64,000 nt of DNA from Macrobrachium rosenbergii (taxonomy: Eukaryota; Arthropoda; Malacostraca; Decapoda; Palaemonidae): the NCBI RefSeq assembly GCF_040412425.1, contig NC_089784.1:36747570-36811569 (forward strand), in the 5' to 3' direction. This document shows positions 43,778 through 55,960 of the stretch, piece after piece. The notes under the pieces are model-generated. The model had not been told where the DNA came from and searched no databases. It saw only the letters and a list, made by a program, of their open reading frames with translations. A program made the translations under genes and the position numbers. Within the stretch, counting starts at the first letter, position 1; each line of letters begins with the position of its first letter.

Positions 43778-46090
43778 TTAAATGAACCTTACTTCTCCAT
43801 TATATAGCTTTTAGTTGCACTCAGTGGTAGTTTGACAGATTGAAACAAAAAACGAGAACACTCGGTTTTCTATGAATATCCGTCTTCTGTCCATCTATTT
43901 TCCCCCACTCCCACCAGGGGACCGATAGGTACAAACACTCGTAGCCAGTCAGTCTACTTCTGTTAGCTGGTTTCGGTAGGAGGTCGACAGATTGTTAAAT
44001 GTACTCGGTTTTCAGTTGGTTTGTTTTTGGATGTTCTTTGATTTTATTTTGAATATTCGTTCGGTAAGAACCAGTAAGGTAAGAGTTGCAGCAGTAGGCA
44101 TTATTTCAATTTTATTGACCCTCATAATCTTTTTTTTAGCTGAGGGAAGGGTTATGATTGGATAACTATGTGAATCGTTGTTTAACAAAATGCAGAAATT
44201 GATTGCGAATGGAGCGAGCATGTTAGGTTGTAGAAACTATGTATAAAGGATAGGTCTTGTAAGACTTGAGTTGCAGAGATGCATGTCTTGTCTGCTTCCC
44301 ATTTTTGTAACTGGTTAGGTCTTCTGCTACTTCTCTTTGATCTGTTGCTCCAAATGAGCTACCCATCAATTCAGGGCATCCTGAGTTATTTACCTCACTG
44401 GAGGTAATTATTCATGTAAAGTTTTAGCAGATTAATCAGCCGCTGAGTTGAGTACAGTAATAGCAATGTAATGGGCTCACATCCAGAGGTTGGCTGCAGA
44501 CAGGGGCCGGTGGGGATTCCCTGTTACTGACCTGTTTGAGACTAAGTGGAGTTTTTTTTTTGTCATTTTTTGCACCAGTGCAAGATCCTCTAGCTTTGGC
44601 AGGAACACCAAGCTGTTCCCTGCTTAGTCTAGACTGCAATGCCTTTCTGACTTTTGCTCTGTTTCAGTAAGTCATCAGTGTAAGTTGTCTCTTGGCATTG
44701 ATTACCCCAGGTGACCATGGAAGGCTGGGTTTCCAGTTTCTCTCAGTGGTGGACACAAGCAGCCAAGAGATGAAAGGTTTCATCACAATCCCACCAGCTA
44801 CAGATGACTGTGTGGTATGGTCTGTGGTTCTAGTGAACTCAAGCCAGGATCTCGCTGTAATGCCATTATCAGTGCTGGGAGAGAATCTACTGATTGAATC
44901 TGCCAACACCAGTGGTCAGGGAGTGAGTCATGGTCCCAGATTAAGGGGTTTTTCGAGCACTGATACCTTTATAAACAAAATGGTTAGGTTTCTGTTGTTT
45001 CTGAAGCATGAGGAAACTTCTTTGTAGCATCCTCTAAGGTTCAAGGACCTTGTTGGCTTTGGCTCCAGGCTTGTTTGAGGACAGACATCTAAATGTCTTT
45101 CAGGGTGTTAAGTTGGAGTTTCCCAGGTCTCTGCTATGTACTTCTCCTTGGAATCTGTCTGTATTTCGTCAGTTCATGATGTTGCCGCTCTTTGAACCAT
45201 TTGGAAGAAGCTCCTTGTAAAGAAGTTTCTATGGAAACTTCAGAAAAGCCTTAGGCACAAGCTTAGTCAGCTAAATTAAGGCAATTATTTTGCCTTAATT
45301 TGGGCTAAGTACAGTTTTGGGCTAGGACCTTAGCTACAACAGTGTCTTTACCTAGCCTGGAGTCACTAGGGCATGATGGACTTGACCCCTTGGGGGTCCA
45401 GTAAGGACTTTAGGAATTGTTGGAATTGCACTACAGGGATGAAACCTGATGTAAAGGTTCTGTGCATATTGATTCAGAAGCCAGTGCTTCCGAAGAGTAG
45501 GAAAGAATTGTCCTTTTCATTAGGTCTTGGGTTAAGAACTTTCATGCTAATTTCTATCCTTAATGGAAGGTAAGCAACCTGACATGTGAGCAGTGGCTAC
45601 AGCTTTTAAATTTGGAAAGAACATAGCCTTGGATAAGATACTGAAGTCACTCAGTGGCATGGTAGTCTTTTATTTGCTATGGTTTATCTTTATGGTGTGG
45701 GATTAAATACGAATATTGCAGAGCGTTAACTCTTCTGGTTTGTATAGGGGATATTATGTCCTGAATTAAACGGTAGTCTTTTTTGGCGTACTTCTTAAGC
45801 TTGGAAGTACTCAGTGTTGAGTATTAGAAGTATACCCTTTTGTATGTTTGTACTTGTTAATTATCTATCATTGGGTCTGCAGGGTTTTGGCACAGTAACC
45901 CTACCCCTCCTGTGGAAGGGGGCCTCCCCCCAAAGAGACAGTCCTCCTAAGACGGCAGTAATAGCCGATGGATTAAATTTACTGGGTAAACAAACACTTT
46001 TTTACAAAATATTTTGTTACCAAGTAGATTTAAAGGGTTGATAGATTTCCACCTTACCCACCTCCTTTTTGAAATGTGGGAATCAGCTAT
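43778..46090 (+). mobile_element. DIRS-like element K (same family as element A), short
   Basis: The left end AAATGAACCTTACTTCTCC starts near 43,780. Its complement is the ICR left half of element A (20,953-20,983). The sequence 44,570-46,080 is homologous to 20,160-20,950. A YR-like block AVATAFKFGKNIALDKILKS (about 45,586-45,650) matches the HxxR-following region of the recombinases. The end stops at AATCAGCTATA, where the ICR should start. At 2.3 kb it lacks room for Gag and RT, so it is a deletion derivative. The peptide GFQFLSVVDTSSQEMKG shared with A is open but I do not recognise it. Confidence 0.68.
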
Positions 46091-46349
46091 ACAGGTTGAC
46101 CATCACTAATCTGGCATCCTTGGGACCCTTAGGGCACCGGATTAGTGATTTTCCTGAATTACAGACTGGCTAGGTGAGAATACACTTAACTCAGTTCACC
46201 ACTCATCCTACCTTTAAAACACCATGTAAATCAGTTCAAGTTAGTTAATAAGGAAAAAAGATGTATTAAATGGAAATCAAGTGAAATTTCAATGAAGCAC
46301 TGGCAAAATGAATGGTATAGATAATTCTGTTGACTTATATTCATCACTG
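46091..46349. other. Short unclassified insert between K and L
   Basis: It begins AGGTTGACCATCACTAATCTGGCATCC, of the type of short dispersed repeat whose relatives appear near 56,040-56,110 (TATCTGAAATCCTTGGGGCC). No coding content. Confidence 0.45.
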
Positions 46350-49300
46350 CCACTTCTAAAGTGCAGCTGGAAAAGGCCATTTAACTTTTAAACAAGGTGG
46401 TTCGGTAGTTAACTACCATCTGATGGGTGGGAATCCCGCACACCCAGAAGGTAATCATTCACTTTGTATTTGGCTGCTGTGCGATGAAGCGCAGGATCTC
46501 TACTCTGCCTTGCTGTCCATTTTGCTTTGATTTCTTCGTTTGTTTCTTCATTTATCCCAGCTGGACTGTTCTGTGTTTTGTGTATATCTGTTGTGATTAT
46601 TTGTGTGTTTGTATATAAAGCAATATGCAAACCCACGAATCTGCCCCGGTACTGCCTCTTAAGACCTGGAATTGCTACCGCTCATCATTGAATACTAACC
46701 CTCTTGTCCTCTCTGTTACTTGCAGAGGGCATGACTGTAGTGCTGACTTTGTGTGTGATGAGTGTTGTGACTGGTCACCTGTGCAATGGGTGAAGTTCTT
46801 GCTGAGAAGGAAATACAAGAAGAAGGCCCCCAAGGTGTCATCCAGTGGTAACACGCCCCTGACTACACCATAGGTTGCCAATCCTTCTTGTTCCTTCCTT
46901 CCTCCTGCGGAACTTCCATGCTTTGCTGTCACTCCTACAGGAGTGGTCTCCCCTTCATCGTCTTCGCTTGGTTCGTCAAGGGGGAGTAAGGGTTGGGGAG
47001 CTGGTGACCAGGATGACCTATGTTTGGTGGCCTCCATTCACTTAGGGGGGGAGGAATTCCCCTTTGAAGCGAAATGAGACTGCCAACCCTAACCGGACTT
47101 GCTTTTCAGGTGTGGAGGAGGATGAACTCCAGGAGACTTGATGCAACAGTAACCACCTCAACTGTGACCATGTCTGCTAGGGCCTCGGTGTCCACGGTGT
47201 CCATGAGTGTCACCACCTCACACCCCTGCTATGGTCCGCCAAACAGTAGACCAAGGAGGGCCATGTCACCTTAGGTTTGGGGTTTAACTAAACCCCAAGT
47301 CACTGCTGCCAGCCCTTTGGGGTCAGCTTCAAAGACTGGCTCTGGCACTGTGAGAGAGAAGGGAGATAAGTATACAGGTGCTGCCTCTCCCCCTGCCAGT
47401 GCTCGCCTGAGTACTTGGCCAGGGTCCCGTACAGGTGCAGCCGACCTGAGTGTCCTTGTACCTGGAGAAGCTTTGAGGAGGTCCCCCTTACAGCCTTCTC
47501 GTCTGGAGGCCATGCCTTGGAAAAGACTGGAGCATGTTGAGAGGACAGCCCGAGCTCACGCTCAAGAGTACACGATCACTCTCCCTAGGTCAGCCCTCGT
47601 TCATGTTCGAGAAATTGGGCATGCTCACCTGGCGATAGCTTCCGAGCACGTTTGTGTGAGCTTGTTCGCTCTCCTTGGGACAGCTTCCCCCCATGTCCGT
47701 GTGCTCGGAGTCGCTCTCTTAGACCCATGCAGTCATCGCCACCGTGGGTTGGCGATCACGTACGGGCTTCCTCTCTTGCCAGAGCCTTGGCTTCTGACAG
47801 GACAGTGAAGAGTGCTCGGTCCCTCTCACCTGTCCCCTCACCCTCCTGGGGTTATACCAGAAAGCATGAGCAGGACAGAGGAGTTGATGATTGGGATGTC
47901 TCTTCCCAGCACAGCCCTACCATGAAGGCTTATGCTCCGGGTTCAGTACTGGGATCAACCCGATTGTGTGTCCAAGTGGTTGAGAAAGGACCTGGGGGTT
48001 CTGCTGAGGTTCTTCCTCCTGCAGGGAGAGTAGATCAGGAGGAACATATCCTGGAAGGACCTGAAGGTCCTCTTCCTCAGGATTCGGACACCCCCGAGAT
48101 ACAGAGGACCTTTGCAGAGGTCATTAGGCTGATTCGTCAACAGAACGATCTCGGGGAAGAGGCCACGGCTGCATCCGTGGATCGTCCATCTTGCCTCAGA
48201 GCCTTTCAGGGATTGAAGAAGGTACCCAAGGCTTCTGTAGGCTTGCCATGGTCCACACTTACGGAAGGGGTTCTGGATCAAGTGAACTGTCTGGTATCTG
48301 GGCAAGAGAGTTCTCTTCATTACAACTGCTTGGATAAGCTTCTTCCTCCTCTGCTAGCGTTGGCCGAAGGGGAGTTAGAGGAATCTGGTGAATCATTTCT
48401 CGCTGAACTGTCTGGTATCCCGGGCAAGGTTCTTAGAGTTCTCTTCATTACAATCAGCTTGGCTGGTAAAACTTCTTCCTTTTCCTCCTCTGCTTCAACA
48501 GAAGAAGTACTACACGCCATTGGAGGAGTCACTGCTGATGAAATAGGTTGACCTGGGCTTGGTTCGCATAGGTCCGGGTCTGATGCTGCAGAAGCTTGGT
48601 GCGGAGGGTATCACCCTCACGTAGCAAAAAGCAGTGAACCTGAAATCCACTGCCATGGCAGCATTTCAGGCAGTCTCTTGGCTGGGCCTGTGGTCTTTCA
48701 CAGTGTCCAAGGTCGCCTCTTCCTCGGGTTTGATAACCCCAGGGGAGGATTCCACATTTGGGAGACTGTACCAGTCTGGAGGTAAGGTTATTACCTACTT
48801 GGCCCATCAGATGGCAAACCTGTGGGCAAACTTGGTTTTGATGAAGAGGGACACAGTCCTTCCTGAATTGGATCTCCAAGTTTGTTGTCCCTGACTTGGC
48901 ATTGGCTCTAAGGAACAGACTTTTGCTAGTATCTGCCTCTCTCTTCCCTCAAGGGCAGGTAGATGCTGTGGTGAATAAGCGGCAAGTTGAAGCTAATGAC
49001 TGACTTGTGCACCAGGCAGTGGCCAAGACTTCTGGGTCTTTGTGTGCCACTGCGGCCTGACCTTTGGGCCACGGTGGCTTGACCTTTGGGTCAGGCTGGC
49101 ACTTACTCTTTGGGCCCTAAGAAGTCCCAGGCTTCAAAGGGTCCCAGGGGGGAACACCCAGCCTTCTTCTGCCCCTTTCAAGAAAGGCGTCCAGTCACAC
49201 CCCTTTCAAACCTCTTTTCAGTCTGGAAAAGGGGGCAAGGACAAGAAGAAGAAGAGAGGAGGATGCTAGGGGTGGCATCCCCCTCCACATGCTGCTGTTT

Positions 49301-49486
49301 GTGTTATGGGGGCATTGCCTGTTGAACCATTGGGCAATATGGCAGTGATATGGAGCAAGAACCTGGGTAGTAGACGTCCTTTGGGTGGGATATCAACGTC
49401 CCTTTGAGTTTCTGCCACCCCTCACAAACCATCTGGTCCATCCACACACTTTCGTTCCCAGTTTGCTGAAGGATCTCGCCCTGCAC
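46350..49486 (+). mobile_element. Degenerate DIRS-like element L (terminus, gag, start of RT)
   Basis: The left end segment (CCATTTAACTTTTAAACAAGGTGGT, 46,377 on) matches elements I and B. Gag relics run to about 49,269 and a short RT lead-in (WVVDVLWVGYQRPFEF, near 49,360-49,410) follows. The element is cut off at about 49,486, where AT-rich repeats begin. Close relative of element I. Confidence 0.78.
46625..49269 (+). pseudogene. Gag of element L, broken
   Basis: The N-terminal cluster is partly kept (TCRGHDCSADFVCDECCDW). A longer open stretch at 47,652-48,551 carries EIQRTFAEVIRLI, GLPWSTLTEGVLDQVN, and then a partial second, locally duplicated copy (SGQESS / SGIPGK with VLRVLFITIS). QMANLWANLVL follows near 48,810. 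The basic tail (KGGKDKKKKRGG) ends at 49,269. Several stops interrupt it. Confidence 0.78.
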
Positions 49487-49499
49487 CACCACACACCTT

Positions 49500-49611
49500 C
49501 ACTTTTTTATTTATATTTTATGCTACAGTATTCTTGTTTATATTTTTACTGTATTTTCTCATTATTATTTGAAACCACAAGATTAAAGCAATCATGTGCA
49601 TAGGCTGCAAG

Positions 49612-49645
<34 letters not shown>

Positions 49646-50480
49646 ACTGAGCTATGTTTACACTGAAGTCTCAGCACAGTAACTCACACATCCTTTACTT
49701 TTTTATCTATTTTTTATGCTACAGTATTCTCGTTTATATTTTTACTGTATTTTCTCACTTTTTTGTTCTTTGAAACCGAAAGATAAATGCAATCGTGTGT
49801 GTGTGTGTGTGTGTGTGTGGCAAGTGTGTGTGTGTGGGGGCATATGCATTCACATAATCATTCCATGCTGTCGGTGAACTTGGTACAGCCTGTTTGGTTT
49901 TGTGTTGCCTACATATGAAATTTACATTTTAAACATTTTTACAGTGATTAGAGATGAAACATCAACAATGACAAAATATTCCCTTGTGTACTGTTATATA
50001 TAATGTGTGTGATAATCTTACTTAGAGTCATCTAAACTTGTAATGAAATATGGTACAGTAAATCAGGCAAAACAAAAAATATGACAACTCGTGAACTTCC
50101 TGGAGTTTGTTTAGTTTTGTGTTTTTATGTTTGTGTTACAGTAATTGATATTTCATTAAAGGATATGTACAATACTGATAAACAGTAGAGACTAGAGAGT
50201 GAGAGAGAGAGAACTGAGGTATGTTTACATTAAAGCCTAATACTGTAACACACACACTCTAACACTATTTTGTTTATATATTATGCTATAATATTTGCAT
50301 TTATATTTTTACTGTAATTTAACTTTTTTTTTAGTGTTACAAGCCAAAGGTAAAGGCAGTTGTGTTAATAGGGTACATACGTATGTACACACTCATTCCA
50401 TGCCATCAGTGAACTTGGTACAGCCTGTTTGGTTTTGTCTAGAATCAGCCAAACTTGTAATAAAAATGGTACCTTAAATC
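49500..50480. repeat. AT-rich repeat of about 190 bp, several diverged copies, with GA and GT microsatellites
   Basis: The phrase TTTTATGCTACAGTATTCT...TTTTTACTGTATTTTCTCA, followed by GAAACC..AAGATxAA.GCAATC, recurs near 49,505, 49,700 and 50,270, with related copies near 58,990 and 59,176. Copies are separated by (GA)n (49,611-49,645, 50,195-50,210) or (GT)n (49,794-49,840). Confidence 0.8.
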
Positions 50481-50670
50481 AAGCAAAGCAAAAAAAAAAA
50501 TGTTAACCCTTAAACGCCGACTGGACGATGCACGCACTCAAAATTGTCTGATGGCATCGAATGGAACTTCCTGGAGTTTTAGTTTCAACCTTATTTTTAT
50601 GCTTACCGATATAGGTAAAAACGCATATTTCAGTTATTTCATTAAAGGAATTTGTCAATCATTTACTGAT

Positions 50671-50711
<41 letters not shown>

Positions 50712-52129
50712 AACAAACGAATCGATGTTATGGATTTTGAGGGATTTTACACTAACATAAGTATGTTAGTTTACCTTTCTATGCCCATTTTACAAGTAAA
50801 AAAATAAAAATAATTCCATTAATACATTTGTTTCTTTTAGCAAGTAAAAAATTTGGCTCAATCAGTTGATTCTGAGAACTTGAACAGTACAAATGGCTGG
50901 TCGACCATATTTTTTTACACACACTATTATGATGATAGTACTGTATGTCAGTATAATAATACAATATGAATGGATTCTGTAAGTAAAATAAAAGTTTTAA
51001 GTTTCTACCATTACAGTATCTTAAAACAGCCGCAACAAATGACCTTTTTAGCTTTTGCAAATGGGGACTGAGGGTAAAATTTTTATAAGTTGCCAATAAG
51101 AACTCCAAACATCTCATTTTTGCATAAAAACCATTTTGGGTTTTTATTATGAAAAAATGGCTTTAGGAAATGAAGGACACTAAAAGAACCTAAAAATACC
51201 AACCAAACATAACCTAGGATGTTTACTTATACAAATTTTTCTGTATTAGCTATGGGATGGGCCAGTATTGTCTTTACTTATAAAAAAGTCGTAAAACGTT
51301 GATTAATTTTTATTTATCATTTGTGTAATATTTAATCAATTTCAGTATTGCAACAAATGAAGAACTATTTTAAAAAATGTAGGTTACAATTTCATATCGT
51401 GCATTAGCAACTTATAAAATACAGTAATACCCATAGCCTACACATTTTTATTTTGTGTAGTAATGTACAATATGGTAAGAACTGATAAAGTTGCTATATG
51501 AAAATACATTAATACATCATTTACTAGAGAGAGAAAAAGAAGGGTTTGCTTTTTTTTTTTCAAAATGTATTTTTGCCTTATATTTTGTTGCAAATAAAGG
51601 GGGAAAAGTTTCAAGTTTTCAGTTTAAAGTTTGATGGTTGTTGTTTATAAAACATACTGAGTGTTTACAGTTAATCAATTAGTATTTTGAACAAACGTTA
51701 GTGATCTAGGGTACAATATTTCCTTTATGAACACCCCTGAAAAAAACTTTTTTACATGCCATTGTTCGGATTTCACCATTATCTGACAGATCCTTGGCTC
51801 TAGTAATCTGGATAATTGAAGGATTACATGTACAGTATATGGAACCAAAATTATTCCAAATAATGTATGCACTGTTTATGGCATAATGAAATTATCTGTT
51901 GAGTAGGTATGCCTCTATTGTTTTATTAAGAGAATATGCATATCTACCCTTTTTCCCATATGTAAAGCTAGTACCGAATATTTATTACGTAATCACACAG
52001 GTAACTAAGAAAGTTTCCAACTGTGAACAATGTAGATGAATTTAAAGAGGCACCTTTCTTTTAAACATCTTGAAGAAACGGTGATGAAGTATCCATGATA
52101 TTTTATTTACTGTTCTTTATTTCACACAG
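50481..52129. other. AT-rich intron sequence
   Basis: Apart from a (GA)n microsatellite at 50,674-50,708, I see no element or exon until the UBE2F acceptor. Confidence 0.5.
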
Positions 52130-52291
52130 GTTAGTGAAATGGAAAGCAATCTCCCAGAAGGTTGCGTTGCCAAATTTGAAGATCCAGATGCCCTCCATAG
52201 ATTCCGTTTAGTAATATCTCCACCTGAAGGGTATTGGTGTGGTGGAGTATTCATGTTTAGTATTGTTGTCCCGGAAGATTATAATATAGCT
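52130..52291 (+). CDS. UBE2F: UBE2F, second coding exon
   Basis: The exon follows TTCACACAG and ends at GCT|GTGAGT, 162 nt, phase 0 on both sides. It encodes 54 residues from VSEMESNLPEGC through EDPDALHRFRLVISPPEGYW to VVPEDYNIA: end of helix 1 and the first strands of the ubiquitin-conjugating (UBC) fold. The next expected residues (PPKVKC and the HPN motif before the catalytic Cys) are not in this exon and I could not find them downstream in the window. The gene therefore continues past the right edge or has an exon I missed. Confidence 0.92.
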
Positions 52292-53009
52292 GTGAGTATC
52301 TTGCAAGTTTTTATATTAATGTTGTTACATGAGGTAATGTGTCTACATTCAGTGATGGAGCATCTTATGAGTGAGGAGTCTGTTGTTTGAGAAAGTTGTT
52401 TTGAAGAAGAATAATAACTAAAATGCATTAAATTAAAGGATTATTTTATTCATTTGAAATGTTAGGCCAAACTCTTGAACGAATGAGCTTCTGGAATGGT
52501 GGGTTTATAATATTCAAGTGTAATGCTTGTAGGAAATATCTTATTTTTCTTATGTTAGGCCCTGCTTCATTATTACATTACCATCTTATTCATGTAAAGC
52601 TGGCCTGAAGGGTTAGTTCTTTATTTGGACTGGACGAGTATGATGTACTTACTGTGTTGGGAATTTTCATTTTATTTTATTTTTTGGATATCATTATGTT
52701 TCAGTAAGGGTAACCTTACATTTCTTAGGCTCATGAAGTAGGTTACAAAAAGAGGTATTTATTATGCCAAAGGCTGGAATATGTAATATTTTAAAACAAA
52801 ATTTAATTTTTCTTATAAACCCAGTACTTATGAGACCAGTTTCTTGATTGGCAAAATCCCGGATACTTGAGGATTTTGTTTAACAGACAAAAGAAAACTG
52901 GTCATGCACTTGCTCCTTTGGATCACTGATTCCGAACAGGTAATTGTCTAACTTCTAGTAAGGTCTGGCCAGGTAAAACTTTGTATTAGCCTTAATAGGT
53001 TAGTATGGA
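52292..53009. other. UBE2F downstream intron, nothing recognised
   Basis: AT-rich, no exon or repeat family member identified. Confidence 0.5.
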
Positions 53010-54065
53010 AAAATTTTGTTATTTTTACAAGAAGACAAACCATTGCCTTTTGGATAGGAGTATCTCTAAGCATGAGCTGGAAACTGGTCAAAAGCATGGT
53101 AACAGGGTAGTTAACCAGTTAGTTAACAAATGGAGTTGGGCATGAGTTGGGAGTATCCCTCATTCACCGACCATCCCTCTCACTTTTTTGGCTGCATTGA
53201 TAAACAGACGTACAACACTCTTGTCTGAACTGGTAGTTGAAAGCTTTGATGTGTGGATGAATATTTTGCTCATTTCATTTCAAGTGTGTTTTGGTATCTT
53301 TTCTTGCCTTGTTTTTTACTGTACTGTATGGATAAAAACAAGAACAGCATCATTGCAAGGGTCTAAGCGACCTTTGTAGGGAGTTCATGTTGTCCATAAC
53401 AACAGGTCTTCACTCTGTGTATGCTTCATGCAGGGGGAAGTCCTGTTCTAGGGCTTCTCTTTGCAAGGAATATATTGACTGGGATTCAACTCAGTCGATT
53501 AGGTTCAGGAAGAGAAGGAAGAAGGAGAAAAAAGGTGCTCAATGGCACTGTTAGGGAGGAATACTCCTCTGGGGATGCCTCCAAACCCTTTAGTTCCTTC
53601 CTGCCCCCACCTTCCTTTCTTCTTCCTTCTATATGTGCTACTTCTAGAAGGGGTAGCACTAGGCCTAATAAATATGACCACAACCTTTTTTGCCTTAGGA
53701 TGTAGTAGCTTGAGAGAGGTGCTTGCAGCTGTGTTGCCCTCTGATTATCGTTACCATGGTTCTGATGTTCCAGAAGACATCATCTTTGGGATATCTGCAG
53801 AAGGTTTGGCCTACCCCTGAATATTCCAGGTAGTCCATCTCTTGCAGCTTTCCTAAATAACCTGGCACAGGAAAAGAGGGCCTTAACACCTGAGCCCTCT
53901 GCAAAGGTAATTCCTGATTGATCTACAGCTGTTTTGGCTTTGTTGATTGCTGCAAAGAAAGGGAATCTTCCTATTGCAATAGTCCCTATGGCAATGAGTG
54001 AAACCTCTGATGTGAATTTAGGACTAAACAGGACCCTCCCTGAAAGGCGGATTACTGCCAGTGAG
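53010..54065 (+). mobile_element. DIRS-like remnant M (terminal region and gag start)
   Basis: The terminal region (53,030-53,220) matches 10,230-10,445. In the frame beginning near 53,421 (codon TAT GCT TCA TGC) the reading SCRGKSCSRASLCKEYIDWD is the N-terminal Gag cluster, followed by a basic stretch RKRRKKEKKG. Later frames are broken. It is the most divergent member of the Gag group in this window. Confidence 0.72.
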
Positions 54066-55182
54066 GCTTTTTAAAATTAATTACTGCAAGTGTGCTCATC
54101 AGTCTGTGGGAGGATAACAAACAAAAACAAGCCATACACAACCGCTGTATTATTTTTAAAAAAGACTACAAAAAAAAACTGTGTACATTTTTCTCAGATT
54201 AGTTACTCATATGTTGTGACAGTACCAACCTACATATCCATCAGCTAACCTAAACATAAAAACATGCATCGATGAATCTCCATTTAATCCATGATGGCCA
54301 TCAGAAAAAAATTATACTGTATACAGGTCTAACAATACTTACAAAATAAATTAGTGAATATGTACATTTTTATAAAAAAAAAAAAAAACCTTCAATATGT
54401 AGACAATAGTTCATAAAAAAACAGTAATTTAGAATTACTGTAAGATTTTACACAGTTCCTTTGAACTCATAAGTTTCCTATTTTTTCCAAGTTCCCTACT
54501 GAATATGACAACACAGTCAACCCTTGTTAAGACTGCATTGATAATAGGGGCCAACACTGTCTGTCTTAGCTGATAGTCCAGTTTAACCAGCGATACCTAT
54601 TTTTATACCTATAAATATACTGTGTTTCATTATTTTTATAAAGATTATGACTAATAAACCAGTGAAGAAACGTTTGAATTAAACATAGTAAAAGATGAAA
54701 ATGAAGAATAAAACATGAAAAATTATAGAATTCACTCTGTATGAGGGCTTCAGAACCAGAAGGTTGTAAACGCTTCTTTTAAAAAATATATGAGTAAATT
54801 GCCCTCAAAGTCTAGCATTCATTACTCTGCTTCTAAGAAAGATATTGATTTAAACTAAGTTTCATATGAAAGCCTCCAAATTTTTAGAATTTTTTTGTGA
54901 AAATTTGAAAAAATTGTATATGTGCTACTTAGAAGGGGTAGCACTAGGCCATTCAAAATGTCCACAACCCCTCACATTTGTTTATATTCTGGTCATAACA
55001 GCTGTGTTGCACTTAAACCATAGTTAAATGTTAAAATGATAATAAAGGTTATTATATTGGTGCTATAACAAATATTCAATGGATGTAATAATGATAATGA
55101 TTATAATAATAATAATAATAAAAATATATAATAATAATACCTAATAATATTGATGAGTAATCAATTTAGTGTGATGCTGAAA

Positions 55183-55236
<54 letters not shown>

Positions 55237-55960
55237 AGGAATAATGGTGAATGACGATGATAACAGGACCATCATCATAATGTTTAACCATTAAACTTTT
55301 AAAATTAATTACATGCAAGGTGCTCATCGAGTTTGTCTGTAACAAACAAAAACATTCTTGGCACATCCGCAGTAACTTAACACCATTTTTTTTTTAAATG
55401 ACGCTTTTTCCTTGATTTTCTTCCTCTGTTGTGACACGACATCACAGTGATCACTTTCACTAACCAGATAAAAGACATAATGAATCTAAATAAATGATAA
55501 TAATAAAAAAAAATCATACTGTATACAGGACATTCAGTTTAAAAAATCACTTAGACTGGGAATGTAAATTTTTATAAAAAAAGATGTAAACTATGTGATT
55601 GGCCGACAGTTCATAAAAACAGTATTTTGGAAAATGCTGATTGGCTTAGAACTGAATACCCGTTTAGTGACGCACGCTCTCATTGGCTCCCTGAGTTGCT
55701 GCTGAATATGACCTTCTGGTTGTACCCTTGCTTTATGAGGCTGTAAGCTCCGGGGACATCACGTGTCGTTCATTTAGCTGAAATCCAGTTTAACCAGCTG
55801 TTCCAGTATTTTTATACCTATAAATAAACGATTTCATTATTTTAGAAATGACAAATAAACAGAGAAGAAACATTGCCACATCTAAACATATGTAAAACTG
55901 AAAATGAAGAATAAAACATGAAAAATTATGGTTCTGAGGCCCTCATATGTAGATGCCTAG
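53628..55960. repeat. Diverged tandem duplication, period about 1.2-1.3 kb
   Basis: Matching landmarks in the same order: TAGAAGGGGTAGCACTAGGCC at 53,643 and 54,932; TTAAAATTAATTAC..GCAAG.GTGCTCATC near 54,070 and 55,298; CCAGTTTAACCAGC near 54,572 and 55,785; ATGAAGAATAAAACATGAAA at 54,701 and 55,904. The left end of the unit lies in the gag remnant M, so the duplication happened after M inserted. Confidence 0.78.
55099..55235. repeat. (TAA)n microsatellite, two blocks
   Basis: Blocks at about 55,099-55,137 (imperfect) and 55,186-55,235 (about 16 units), present only in the second unit of the tandem duplication. Confidence 0.93.

Larger units (their letters stand above)
43326..52129 (+). 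other. UBE2F: UBE2F intron, 8.8 kb, filled with transposon debris
   Basis: GTAAGA donor at 43,326 and TTCACACAG acceptor ending at 52,129. It contains DIRS remnants K and L in sense orientation, GA and GT microsatellites, and a tandem AT-rich repeat. No other exon of the gene was recognised inside it, and the flanking exons join in phase 0 within a contiguous UBE2F alignment, so none is expected. Confidence 0.85.

Noticed and set aside
53421..53705. 94-codon frame (MLHAGGSPVLG...) as a gene
   Set aside because: The adjacent frame carries the Gag cluster of remnant M; this one is a shadow.
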